The position numbers and the translations under genes were made by a program. Under the pieces are notes generated by a model. It did no database searches. It worked only from the letters and a program-made list of their open reading frames with translations, and had not been told where the DNA came from. Shown here piece after piece: positions 1-7,820 of a stretch of 37,965 nucleotides of DNA; the stretch's first letter is position 1; each line of letters begins with the position of its first letter. Source of the DNA: Nocardia suismassiliense (GTDB taxonomy: Bacteria > Actinomycetota > Actinomycetes > Mycobacteriales > Mycobacteriaceae); NCBI RefSeq assembly GCF_900269665.1, contig NZ_LT985361.1, positions 3,164,308 through 3,202,272 on the forward strand, given 5' to 3'.

Positions 1-162
1 CTCCCCGCAGACCCCGCCGCGCGCCGCCCCGGCGGGCCCTCTCCACCCCCATCCCCCAGCGGGTGGGCATCCCGCCCAGCGAGCTCCGCGACGCCCGAGT
101 TAACCTCCGGAACGCCCGCACCCCCCCCCGCCGCTTCTTACCCCGCGGCCGGAGGGGGGAGG
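1..162. other. Non-coding, homopolymer-rich window start
   Basis: No gene can be supported here. The stretch is extremely GC-rich and carries a run of nine C at 121-129 and six G at 154-159. It continues into a run of twelve C at 168-179 and seven G at 207-213, inside the first reading frame. Nothing else in the window looks like this. The likeliest reading is a low-quality contig end, so the promoter and exact start of the first gene cannot be trusted. Confidence 0.6.
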
Positions 163-1857
163 GTGCGCCCCCCCCCCCCAGAAAAGGGTGGGCGCGAATT
201 TCGCGAGGGGGGGTGGTGGCAGCCCGACACTTTGCCGGAGCTTTTGCAGCGTCGGATCGACGCGACGCCGGACGCGCCCGCCGTAACCGATCCCGCCAAC
301 CTCACCGCGTTGATAGGTGCCGAACCACGGACACTGTCCTGGCGTGAACTCGACGAGCACATCATTGACCTCGCAGCAGTGCTGTACCGCAATGGCATTC
401 GGCAAGGCGACACCGTCGCGGTCCTGCTGCCGAATTCGATCGCGCTGACAGCCACCTATTTCGCGCTGTGGCGGCTCGGCGCGGTCGCGACACCCATGCC
501 CGCCTCCTACCGCCGTCACGAGCTGTCCGGCATTGTTTCCGCCGCCGACGCGACGGCGATCATCACGGCAGGTCAGCTCTCGGGTCGCGAACTCGCCCGC
601 GAGGCAATGGAAGTAGCGGGCGACAGGGGCACTGTCTTCGCCTTCGGACCCGGCGTACCAGACGGCGCGATCCCGCTGGGCGACCCGGTCGACACCGCCG
701 ATCGGGAACGGCTGCGGTTCTATGTTCGCGGACTGACGGTTTCGGTGAACGACCGCGTAACCATCTGCTGGACCAGCGGCACCGAAGCCGCACCCAAGGG
801 CATTCCCCGCTGCCACGGCGACTGGCTCGCCATGGCCTGGGGCGTGCAGGACGGACTGCATCTCACCCCGGAGTCGGTGCTGCTCAACCCCTTCCCCATG
901 GTCAATATGGCGGGCTTCGCTGCATCCTTCCTGCCGTGGCTGCTCACCGGCGGACACCTGGTGCAACACCATCCGCTGGATCTACCGGTCTTCCTCGGAC
1001 AGATCGCCCGACATCGAGTGACGCACACCAGCATGCCGCCCGCACTGTTGACGATGTTGCTGCACAACGAGACTCTGCGCGCATCGGCCGATCTGTCGTC
1101 GCTGCGGCGGGTCGGGGCCGGGGGCGCACCCCTGCCACCGCGCGTGGGGCGCGGCTGGCAGGACCAGTTGGGCATCGAGGTGCTCAACTTCTTCGGTTCC
1201 AACGAAGGCGTTTGCCTGCTCGGCGCACCCGTCGACTTCCCCGATCCGGAGATCCGCGCGCAGTACCTCCCGCGCTATGGCGCGCCAGGCGTCCACTGGG
1301 CGTCCCGGCTCGCCGACCGAACGGCGGTGAAACTCGTCGACGTCAGCACCGGCGCGACGGTTACGGAAGTCGGTGGGACCGGCGAACTCCGGCTCGCGGG
1401 CCCGGCCGTGTTCGGCGGCTACCTGCCCGGCACCGCCTCGGCCGAACCGTTCGACGACGACGGGTTTCTGTGCAGCGGAGACGTATTCGAGCTGTGCGGC
1501 GAGGACGGCCGATACCTGCGTTTCGTAGACCGGATCAAGGAGATCATCATCCGCGGCGGCATGAACATCGCCCCGGCGGAGATCGAGGGCCTCCTTGCCG
1601 ATGCGCCCGGCGTAGCCGACGTAGCGGTGGTCGGCTACCCGGACCCGGTGCTCGGCGAAAAGTGTTGCGCGTTCGTAGTTCCCGCGCCCGACGCGACCGT
1701 GACGCTGGACGTCCTGACCGGGCACCTACGCGCCCGCGAGGTGGCCTCCTTCAAATTGCCCGAGCGACTGGAGATCGTCGAAACCTTGCCCCGCAACCCG
1801 GTCGGCAAGCTGCTGCGACGCGACCTTCGAGCGACATTGACCGGCGACCAGCCCTGA
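163..1857 (+). CDS. Acyl-CoA synthetase (class I AMP-forming ligase)
   Basis: Adenylate-forming enzyme expected to activate a carboxylic acid with ATP and load it onto CoA. Class signatures in order: P-loop TSGTEAAPKG (about residues 204-213), NFFGSNEG (A5), LCSGDVFE (A7), the hinge RFVDRIKEIIIRGGMN (A8), and a C-terminal PRNPVGKLL with the catalytic Lys (A10). At 564 residues it has normal family length. The start is uncertain: GTG at 163 runs directly into the 12-C tract, and the first family-like residues are W-W-Q-P-D-T-L at about residue 18; an in-frame TTG lies at 232. The thiolase gene follows 46 bp later on the same strand, so the pair probably acts in beta-oxidation-like breakdown of a fatty or sterol side-chain acid. 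The substrate cannot be read from sequence. Confidence 0.9.
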   Translation: MRPPPPEKGGREFREGGWWQPDTLPELLQRRIDATPDAPAVTDPANLTALIGAEPRTLSWRELDEHIIDLAAVLYRNGIRQGDTVAVLLPNSIALTATYFALWRLGAVATPMPASYRRHELSGIVSAADATAIITAGQLSGRELAREAMEVAGDRGTVFAFGPGVPDGAIPLGDPVDTADRERLRFYVRGLTVSVNDRVTICWTSGTEAAPKGIPRCHGDWLAMAWGVQDGLHLTPESVLLNPFPMVNMAGFAASFLPWLLTGGHLVQHHPLDLPVFLGQIARHRVTHTSMPPALLTMLLHNETLRASADLSSLRRVGAGGAPLPPRVGRGWQDQLGIEVLNFFGSNEGVCLLGAPVDFPDPEIRAQYLPRYGAPGVHWASRLADRTAVKLVDVSTGATVTEVGGTGELRLAGPAVFGGYLPGTASAEPFDDDGFLCSGDVFELCGEDGRYLRFVDRIKEIIIRGGMNIAPAEIEGLLADAPGVADVAVVGYPDPVLGEKCCAFVVPAPDATVTLDVLTGHLRAREVASFKLPERLEIVETLPRNPVGKLLRRDLRATLTGDQP

Positions 1858-1903
1858 ACGGAATCAGACAAGCACCGTTCAGCCCAGACATACAGGAGTT
1901 CCC

Positions 1904-3142
1904 GTGTCCACCAGCACCATTCATCTACTCGGCGGCAGCCAAACCGATTTCGCCGTCAACTGGCACCGCGACGGCAAGGGCTTCGACGCGCTCGTGGAAA
2001 CCGTAGTCGGCCAAGCCCTCGCGACAACGACCATCGCGCCGGACGAGATCGGCGTGATCCATGTCGGCAACGCGTTCGGGCAGTTGTTCACCGGCCAGGG
2101 TCAACTCGGCGGGATGCCCGCCACGGTCATCCCCGAACTGTGGGGCGTACCGGCGAGCAGGCACGAAGCAGCCTGCGCCTCCGGCAGTATGGCGCTGCTG
2201 GCCGCGATGACCGACCTCGAATCCGGTCGCTACGACTGCGCCCTGGTGATCGGCGCCGAGCTGGAGAAGACCGTGCCCGGCGACGTGGCGGCAGGCTATC
2301 TCGGTGCCGCCGCCTGGGTCGGTCATGAGGCGCAGGACACGAAGTTCGTGTGGCCCACCATGTTCGCCGAGCTCGCCGACGAATACGACCGCCGCTACGG
2401 CCTGGACGGCACCCACCTGCGCGCCATCAGCGAGCTCAATATCGCCAACGCACGCACCAACCCGCTGGCACAGACCAGGAATTGGACATTCACCCCGGAT
2501 AGCTTCGGCACCGATGACACCGCGAACCCGCCGGTGGCCGGTCGACTACGCCGTCAGGATTGCAGTCAAATGACCGACGGTGCGGCCGCCGTGGTCCTGG
2601 TCTCGGACCGATTCCTGGCGCGGCGCAGCGACTTACGGCCCGACAGCCGCGCGGTGATCAGCGGCTGGGGCCATCGCACGGCGGGCCTACCGTTGGCGCA
2701 AAAGCTAAGCGCCAGCGCCGACGACCCATATGTCTTTCCTCATGTGCGTCGGACAATGCTCGACGCACTCGGCCGTGCCGGCCTGCCCGATATCGACGCG
2801 GTGGACGGGGTGGAGGTGCACGACTGCTTCTCCATGTCCGAGTACATGGCGATAGACCACCTCGGCATCACCGGCCCGGGGGAGAGCTGGAAAGCCGTGG
2901 CAGGCGGCGATATAACGCGTGACGGCCGGATACCGGTCAATCCTGGTGGTGGATTGATCGGCGGTGGCCATCCCGTGGGTGCGACCGGTGTACGAATGGT
3001 GCTCGATGCCTATAAACAGGTCACCGGGCAGGCAGGAGCCTACCAAGTGCCGGATGCCCGTCGATTCGCCACCCTCAACATCGGTGGGAGCGCCACGACC
3101 GCAGCGAGTTTCATCGTGGAGAGCCGGACGAACCGGTCATAG
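1904..3142 (+). CDS. Thiolase-family protein (SCP2-thiolase-like)
   Basis: Thiolase-fold protein, 412 residues, expected to cleave or form beta-ketoacyl-CoA. The nucleophile is Cys91 in EAACASGS, and the C-terminal GGGHPVGATG supplies the catalytic His. The second catalytic Cys of classical degradative thiolases is absent: the equivalent position reads TLNIGGSA. This is common in SCP2/SCPx-type thiolases and argues for a branched-chain or sterol-related substrate. The GTG start is supported by an AGGAG about 7 nt upstream. It follows the acyl-CoA synthetase closely and is probably cotranscribed, although a complete beta-oxidation set is not present in the window. Confidence 0.88.
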   Translation: MSTSTIHLLGGSQTDFAVNWHRDGKGFDALVETVVGQALATTTIAPDEIGVIHVGNAFGQLFTGQGQLGGMPATVIPELWGVPASRHEAACASGSMALLAAMTDLESGRYDCALVIGAELEKTVPGDVAAGYLGAAAWVGHEAQDTKFVWPTMFAELADEYDRRYGLDGTHLRAISELNIANARTNPLAQTRNWTFTPDSFGTDDTANPPVAGRLRRQDCSQMTDGAAAVVLVSDRFLARRSDLRPDSRAVISGWGHRTAGLPLAQKLSASADDPYVFPHVRRTMLDALGRAGLPDIDAVDGVEVHDCFSMSEYMAIDHLGITGPGESWKAVAGGDITRDGRIPVNPGGGLIGGGHPVGATGVRMVLDAYKQVTGQAGAYQVPDARRFATLNIGGSATTAASFIVESRTNRS

Positions 3143-3255
3143 TGAAGTCGGACCTTTCCTGATCTCGTCGTATTCGCCGACAGTGCAAAGACACTCGGCG
3201 CGCAGTGACCGCCGCCGCACCGCCGCCGACCGGTCGATCCCCGGCAACACAGCGG

Positions 3256-3283
3256 TTGCGAATCGTCGTGCCTGTTCTATGAT
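3256..3283 (+). promoter_or_regulatory. Putative sigma70-type promoter of the DUF2637 gene
   Basis: TTGCGA at 3256-3261 and TATGAT at 3278-3283 are separated by 16 bp, about 145 bp upstream of the DUF2637 start. The fit to the housekeeping consensus is good. The rest of the 285-bp gap after the thiolase (3143-3427) shows no convincing gene. Confidence 0.45.
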
Positions 3284-3427
3284 CATCCGGGAAACACAGC
3301 GGCGGCACGCCGCATTCACCCGGCAAATCGACGGTTTTCGCTGGCAACGGTGCGTCACGGGCGAATGCGATGTAGCCTTCCCACGCGTGATCACTTGTCT
3401 GCCATCGAATCTCCTCCTGGAGCCGAA

Positions 3428-5101
3428 ATGACCATCCAGCATCCCATTGAGGACGAGGTCACACAGCTGGCGAGGCGGGTCGAGAAGGCCCGCGGCCGGC
3501 TGGCATACCAATTCGATCCCGCGTTGACCGAAGCGCTCTCCGAGGACGAGCTGCTGGCCGAACGCGAGCTCGCCGAGAAGATTCGCGGGCAAGACCGTGG
3601 TCAGCGCTGGAAAGAGGCTCAAGCCGCCGCGTCGGCGGCCGACCGCGCCAGGCAGACCACCGAAGCGATCGAGAAGGCCGACATGCGAGATCTACTGGTG
3701 GCCCGCAAGGCAATTGCGGCGCAGCGCCGTGAGTCGAGCCCGCATGCCAAACTCGCCTCGCTATACCGGCATCGGGCCTGGTCGTTGCGTGCGCTCGCCG
3801 GTGTCGTCGGCGCGGGCATGCTGTGGTCCGCGGTGAACGTCCAGCACAACATCGCGCCCGGCGGTCCCGGTGACCCGCTGTACTGGTTCAGCTACCTGCT
3901 GGAAGCGATGATCAGCGTCTGCCTGATCATCATCATGATCGGCACGAACAAGGTGGCCGAGTGGGGTGTCGTCGACAACCGTAAGCAGGTCGTCGCCGCC
4001 GAGGTCGCGCTGCTGTCGCTGACCGTCACCCTGAACACCTACCCGTATCTGCGTGCGGAGCATTGGTACGACGCCGCCGTGCACGCCGTCGCGCCGGTGA
4101 TGATCGGTGTCGCGCTGCTCATCCACGACGCCGCCAGCGCCCGCTACGGGCTCGCCATCCACCGCGCCACCGACCAGGTCCGGGATCTGCCCGACCCGGC
4201 CGAGCAGATCCGCCGCACGCTGCCCGCGATCGCCAGCTACCGGCTGCGCCGCTCGGCGGCGGAGGTGATGGCGTCCAACTCCATCGCCGAGCTGACCGTC
4301 GAGGCCGAACCGGACCCGCTCGCGGAACTGGGCGCCGGACCAACCGGCGATGCCGTGGAACCCGAGATCGAAACCGTCGTGGTCACCGACGAGGACGACG
4401 CGGCGACACCCGAGCCCGCCGCTCCCGTCCGCTCGGCGTTCCGTTCCGCTACCCCGCCGCCCTCGGCAAAGGTGGTGGCCGCCGCGACCCTCGCCAGCGA
4501 CCTCGCCGACACCAAGGACATCCGCCCCGCGGCGAAGTCCGAAAACGGCTCCGCGCCCAGCACTTCCGACCGCAAGCCCACGGTGCCGGCACCGGCGCCC
4601 GAAGAGCCCGCCGCGAAGAGCAAGCCCGCCACTCCCGTGAACGGCGAGAAGCGCGACACCGACAGCAAGCCCGCCACCCCGGTGAACGGCTCGAGCACGG
4701 CGACCAAGCCCGCCGTGGCAGCCCCCAGCCAGAAGTCGGCCACCCCGACCAAGGCCGCCGCTCAGCAGGCCGCGCCGTCGAAGACCATCGCCACGCCGGC
4801 GAAGCCGAGCAAGCCGGCCGCCACCACCGCCGACAAGCTCACCGTGAAGTCGGCGGAACGCCCGTCCGCGACCGCGCCGACCGCCGCCGTCAAGCGGCCG
4901 GCCGACGAAAAGCCCACCACCCCAGCCGATACCAAGCCCGGCAAGGACGCCCCCGCCATCCCCACCCCGGAAATCCACGACACCGGCCAATTCCGCATCG
5001 CCGAGATCCTCGAACAGGAACTCGCCGAACTGCAGGCCGCCCGGCGCCGCGCCCGCACCAGCCGCAAGACGTCCACCCCCGCGGCGGGCCGCGACCGCTA
5101 G
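3428..5101 (+). CDS. DUF2637 membrane protein with long disordered tail
   Basis: Protein of 557 residues. The N-terminal ~125 residues are charged and helical. Residues ~130-260 hold several hydrophobic segments of DUF2637 type (NVQHNIAPGG, then membrane spans, then IHDAASARYG). About 300 further residues are rich in Ala, Pro, Lys and Thr and should be disordered; they include two copies of KPATPVNG. DUF2637 proteins are widespread in actinobacteria and often sit on integrative plasmids next to replication and transfer genes; no such gene is here. Function unknown. ATG at 3428 is chosen over the longer frame from 3350 because GGAG lies 5 nt upstream and the extra 26 residues look non-coding. 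The stop codon lies in the left end of the 166-bp inverted repeat that follows. Confidence 0.8.
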   Translation: MTIQHPIEDEVTQLARRVEKARGRLAYQFDPALTEALSEDELLAERELAEKIRGQDRGQRWKEAQAAASAADRARQTTEAIEKADMRDLLVARKAIAAQRRESSPHAKLASLYRHRAWSLRALAGVVGAGMLWSAVNVQHNIAPGGPGDPLYWFSYLLEAMISVCLIIIMIGTNKVAEWGVVDNRKQVVAAEVALLSLTVTLNTYPYLRAEHWYDAAVHAVAPVMIGVALLIHDAASARYGLAIHRATDQVRDLPDPAEQIRRTLPAIASYRLRRSAAEVMASNSIAELTVEAEPDPLAELGAGPTGDAVEPEIETVVVTDEDDAATPEPAAPVRSAFRSATPPPSAKVVAAATLASDLADTKDIRPAAKSENGSAPSTSDRKPTVPAPAPEEPAAKSKPATPVNGEKRDTDSKPATPVNGSSTATKPAVAAPSQKSATPTKAAAQQAAPSKTIATPAKPSKPAATTADKLTVKSAERPSATAPTAAVKRPADEKPTTPADTKPGKDAPAIPTPEIHDTGQFRIAEILEQELAELQAARRRARTSRKTSTPAAGRDR

Positions 5102-5263
5102 GCCCTGTGTCGAAGTCCCATCCGGCGCCTCCGGGGGCTGGATCGCCGCCTGGCCGCGTTGTCGTCGTCGCCGATACAAACCCGGTATCGGCAACTCCTC
5201 CGCCTTGCCAGGCGACGATCCAGCCCCCGGATGCATCCGGCCGGACTTCGACACAGGGCCTAG
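5098..5263. repeat. 166-bp imperfect inverted repeat (giant hairpin / possible MITE)
   Basis: The left arm starts CTAGGCCCTGTGTCGAAGTC and runs to about 5154. The right arm, from about 5207 to 5263, is its near-perfect reverse complement. The outer 20 bp pair exactly, and a further ~25-bp block around GGGGGCTGGATCG pairs with one mismatch. Between the arms, GCCGATAC and GTATCGGC form a second 8-bp stem. The element contains the TAG stop of the DUF2637 gene and ends 16 bp before the stop of the convergent MerR gene. It would fold into a very strong structure and could end transcription from both sides. Its size and symmetry also fit a palindromic non-autonomous mobile element. Confidence 0.8.
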
Positions 5264-5278
5264 GAAACCGTTGCGGCG

Positions 5279-6193
5279 CTAGATCGTTTGCCGCAGCGCG
5301 TCCGACAGCCAGTAGTGAATGGCTCCGGCCGTCGCCTCCGTGCCGGTGATCTCGGCCGTGAGGCGCCAGTAGCGGTGCAGCCGAGGATCGCTGTCCGCTG
5401 TGCCGGTGAGCAGTGCGCGCCGGAACCGGGGAGTGTCCCGTTCACGGCGGGCTGCCGCGTGGGCGTGCACGTACTGGTCGAGCTCCGCTCCCGGACGGGG
5501 CCTTTCGTGGGCGGCGACCAGTGGCGCCACGATCTCGCAGACGTCGGCGACGGCCGTCGCCCAGTGCCTGCGGTCAGCGATTCTCGCGCGCCGCGATCGC
5601 CAGATCTGCTGCGTCATCGCTGTTTTGACGCGCGGATCGGTGGCGAGTGCGGTGAGCTCGGCGTAGGCGACCAACCGATGCGGCGCGGGATCGCTCGGCA
5701 GCGCGGGCAGATTCATGTCGATGAACGAATCGAACTGCTCGCGAGGTAGCGGGCCGAGAATAGGCCGCCAGAATGCGACGGCGCTATCGATGATCGAGCT
5801 CCGGTCCTGCACCGCGGCAAGCAGTTCCAGGCGACGCGCACGTTCGCCGGGCGGTGCGCATTCGATGGCGAACAGGGCCGCCCTGCGCCACCGGAGCGCT
5901 TCGAGCTCGGCATCGAGGGTGGCGCGTTCGGCGGCCGCGACCGCACCGATCGACTCGGCGCCGTCGAGCACGCCGACGATCGCGGGCAGCGGCACACCCA
6001 GCGCACGTAACCGGCGCACCAGCAGCAGCCGGTCCACCGCGGCGGGGGAGTCGAATATTCGATGCCCGCCGCCGGTCCGGCGATACTCCAGAATCCCGCT
6101 GTCGCAATAGAACCGGATCGTCCGCACGGGCACCCCGGTGCGGCGCGCCAACTCGCCGATGCTCATCGCGGCAGGGCAGGTGTCCTCGGTCAC
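5279..6193 (-). CDS. MerR-family transcriptional regulator
   Basis: Regulator of 304 residues. The winged-helix MerR domain begins MSIGELARRTGVPVRTIRFY and continues through GHRIF (about residues 10-75). A helical stretch follows, then a ~170-residue C-terminal effector region without recognisable motifs. GTG at 6193 is preferred over ATG at 6166 because TGGAGG lies 11 nt upstream on this strand. That places the ribosome binding site inside the operator dyad, which suggests autoregulation. The gene is divergent from the DinB-like gene at 6262 and probably controls it from the shared promoter. The inducer is unknown. Confidence 0.85.
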   Translation of the reverse strand: MTEDTCPAAMSIGELARRTGVPVRTIRFYCDSGILEYRRTGGGHRIFDSPAAVDRLLLVRRLRALGVPLPAIVGVLDGAESIGAVAAAERATLDAELEALRWRRAALFAIECAPPGERARRLELLAAVQDRSSIIDSAVAFWRPILGPLPREQFDSFIDMNLPALPSDPAPHRLVAYAELTALATDPRVKTAMTQQIWRSRRARIADRRHWATAVADVCEIVAPLVAAHERPRPGAELDQYVHAHAAARRERDTPRFRRALLTGTADSDPRLHRYWRLTAEITGTEATAGAIHYWLSDALRQTI

Positions 6194-6199
6194 ATCGAC

Positions 6200-6231
6200 T
6201 TGAACCTCCACTCGGGTGGAGTTCCTACCGT
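6200..6231 (+). promoter_or_regulatory. MerR-type promoter with 20-bp spacer and operator dyad
   Basis: TTGAAC at 6200-6205 and TACCGT at 6226-6231 are separated by 20 bp, the over-long spacing characteristic of MerR-activated promoters. The spacer holds the dyad ACCTCCAC-TCGG-GTGGAGTT (15 of 16 arm positions symmetric). MerR regulators activate by untwisting such spacers. The promoter reads towards the DinB-like gene 30 bp downstream. Confidence 0.7.
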
Positions 6232-6261
6232 AATGGAACTTCGAGTGAGAGGGATCGACCC

Positions 6262-6915
6262 ATGAACCACCCCGAATCCATGACGACCGAACAGATCTGG
6301 CAGGCCGTGGCCGCCGAACGAGCGCATGTGGCCGACTTGCTCGCCGACCGCACCGAATCCGACTGGGACCACGCATCGCTCTGTGCGGGATGGCGCATCC
6401 GCGATGTCGTCGCGCATCTGGTGCTGTCGACGCGGGCGAATCTCGGCTGGATAGTGGTCAATCTGCTGCGCGCCCGCGGCAATGTGCATCGGGGCTTGCG
6501 CGACAGCGCCATTCGCTACGCCGACCGCGTCGGCACCCGCCAGCTTCTCGCGGAGCTACGCGCCACCGCACCGTCCCGATTCGTCCCGATCGGCACAGTC
6601 CCCGCCGACCGCCTGCTGGACGTGCTCGTGCACGCCCAAGACATCGCCATCCCGCTCGGCATCGTCCACGAGATGCCTTCCGTACCAGCCCGATCAGCGC
6701 TGGACCGGGTATGGGAAACGGCCGATCGTTTCGGCATCGAAGAGCGACTGTCGGGCTATCGCCTCGTCGCGACCGACATCGAGTGGTCCACGGGCGCGGG
6801 TGAACTCGTCCAGGGGACCGCAGGCGCACTGCTCTTGCTCGCGACGGGCCGTTCGGCCGCAGCAGCGCTGCTGACTGGTCCGGGCGTCGCCACATTGACC
6901 GCGAACGGGGCATGA
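6262..6915 (+). CDS. Maleylpyruvate isomerase / DinB-like mycothiol-dependent family protein
   Basis: Protein of 217 residues. The N-terminal DinB-like four-helix region includes the family motif SLCAGWRIRDVVAHL (about residues 39-53), whose His with a later His pair normally binds a divalent metal. HAQDIAIPLG (about 128-137) supplies the second His. The C-terminal part with LLLLATGR and GPGV matches the actinobacterial TIGR03083-type arrangement. Relatives use mycothiol as cofactor for isomerisation, or S-transfer in detoxification. GAGGGA lies about 8 nt before the ATG. Control by the divergent MerR protein fits an inducible detoxification role; the substrate is unknown. Confidence 0.75.
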   Translation: MNHPESMTTEQIWQAVAAERAHVADLLADRTESDWDHASLCAGWRIRDVVAHLVLSTRANLGWIVVNLLRARGNVHRGLRDSAIRYADRVGTRQLLAELRATAPSRFVPIGTVPADRLLDVLVHAQDIAIPLGIVHEMPSVPARSALDRVWETADRFGIEERLSGYRLVATDIEWSTGAGELVQGTAGALLLLATGRSAAAALLTGPGVATLTANGA

Positions 6916-6981
6916 GCCGGGGCCGCGTCTACCACCGCCCCTGTCCGCGCATCAGCTGGTCGAACCTGTTGAGCGCAACGG

Positions 6982-7353
6982 CTAATGCGCGATATCGCGA
7001 CCGGAGCCGGCCGCATGCTGTCCGTGATTCCGGCGCAGTTCCGAATTGATGCGTTGTGCTTCGGCGAGCTGGTCTTCGAGAATGATGATGCGGCAGGCCG
7101 CGTCGAGCGCGGTGCCCTGGTCGACCAATTCGCGGACTCGGGCGGCGATGCGCAGTTGGTAGCGGGAGTAGCGGCGGTGGCCGCCGTCGGAGCGTTGGGG
7201 GGTCAGGAGTTCGGCGGCGTCGAGGGCGCGCAGGAAGGCCTGGGTGACGCCGAGGGCGTCCGCGGCGCTGCCCATGCTGTAGGCGGGATAGTCGTCGTCG
7301 TCAAGTTTGGCGCCGGGGTTGTCGGTTGCCGAGTCGGCGTGGGTCTGTTGCAT
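6982..7353 (-). CDS. Small MerR-family DNA-binding protein
   Basis: Protein of 123 residues made almost only of a MerR-type winged helix: YSMGSAADALGVTQAFLRAL, then GGHRRYSRYQL (about residues 25-75), followed by a helical coiled segment (about 80-115) that would serve dimerisation. There is no effector domain, as in HspR-like and other short MerR proteins of Mycobacteriales. Position 1 of the HTH is Met and the Y-I/R-F-Y element of sensory MerR proteins is replaced by LRALDAAELL, so a stress-type regulator is likelier than a drug sensor. The target is unknown. Upstream lies the hairpin at 7379-7409. Confidence 0.8.
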   Translation of the reverse strand: MQQTHADSATDNPGAKLDDDDYPAYSMGSAADALGVTQAFLRALDAAELLTPQRSDGGHRRYSRYQLRIAARVRELVDQGTALDAACRIIILEDQLAEAQRINSELRRNHGQHAAGSGRDIAH

Positions 7354-7378
7354 GAATACCTATCTGCGAAACAAGAAT

Positions 7379-7409
7379 TGGGCCCCGGCGCGTGCGGCGC
7401 CGGGGCCCA
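7379..7409 (-). terminator. Perfect 13-bp hairpin, probable minus-strand terminator
   Basis: TGGGCCCCGGCGC pairs perfectly with GCGCCGGGGCCCA across a 5-nt loop. On the minus strand it is followed by AATTCTTGTTTC, moderately T-rich; on the plus strand by GAGGGGGTTTA. It begins 8 bp after the stop of the 60-codon frame at 7418-7600 and lies in the leader of the small MerR gene. It could end the upstream unit or attenuate the MerR gene. Confidence 0.5.
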
Positions 7410-7417
7410 GAGGGGGT

Positions 7418-7600
7418 TTATTCACCATGCCGGTCATCGTGACCGGCTTCGTCTTTCCACATCCCGTGCTGCAGGGTGGGGTGTGGGGATCGCATCGTTA
7501 GGACTGTCGACCACCTCCAATCCATGGAACCGCGATGCCCGCTTGCGCTGCGATACGCGCTATGCCGTCCGAACGCTGAGAGCGTGTCGGAACCGGGCAC
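7418..7600 (-). CDS. Possible 60-residue small protein
   Basis: Weak candidate. It has a GTG start, with AAAGG about 9 nt upstream on this strand. The C-terminal half (from an internal ATG at about 7490) uses typical high-GC codons and is rich in His, Asp, Gly and Pro (HPTLQHGMWKDEAGHDDRHG). No family is recognised. The frame is bracketed by hairpins on both sides, which favours a separate small transcription unit. It may equally be a chance frame in a non-coding RNA. Confidence 0.25.
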   Translation of the reverse strand: MPGSDTLSAFGRHSAYRSASGHRGSMDWRWSTVLTMRSPHPTLQHGMWKDEAGHDDRHGE

Positions 7601-7626
7601 CGCTCCCTACCTTTCGTGGTGTACGT

Positions 7627-7671
7627 CCCTCCCCTCCGGTGGCGCTGTCGTCAGCCACCCGGAGGGGAGGG
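7627..7671 (-). terminator. Long GC hairpin downstream of the GAF gene
   Basis: CCCTCCCCTCCGGTGGC and GCCACCCGGAGGGGAGGG form a stem of about 17 bp with one bulge and a 10-nt loop. No T-tract follows on either strand. The position, 150 bp beyond the stop of the minus-strand GAF gene, suits a T-less actinobacterial terminator. Confidence 0.4.
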
Positions 7672-7820
7672 TATTCAGTCACTTCATCTCATTCCGGGAA
7701 GTTCATCCTCTACCCGGCCAATGCGACTTTCTTCTCTGCTGACGGGATGAACCATATAACAGTGGTGCGGGAATGTCTACAGTCGCGACTGTAGATTTTC
7801 TGCGCGTGTCGCGCCGCAGC

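Larger units (their letters stand above)
7354..7820. other. 467-bp hairpin-rich intergenic region
   Basis: No well-supported protein gene lies between the small MerR gene and the GAF gene. The region holds two strong hairpins (7379-7409 and 7627-7671), and between them a 60-codon minus-strand frame described separately. Local A+T content is higher than in neighbouring coding DNA, especially at 7672-7800. A small RNA or short peptide gene is possible. Confidence 0.6.

Noticed and set aside
163..232. Phase-variable start of the acyl-CoA synthetase through the 12-C tract
   Set aside because: Housekeeping-type metabolic gene and edge position make an artefact likelier; kept only as a point to check.
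3761..5254. 497-codon minus-strand frame opposite the DUF2637 gene
   Set aside because: Gly/Arg-rich shadow of an Ala/Pro/Lys-rich coding strand; its N-terminus would be encoded by the inverted repeat.
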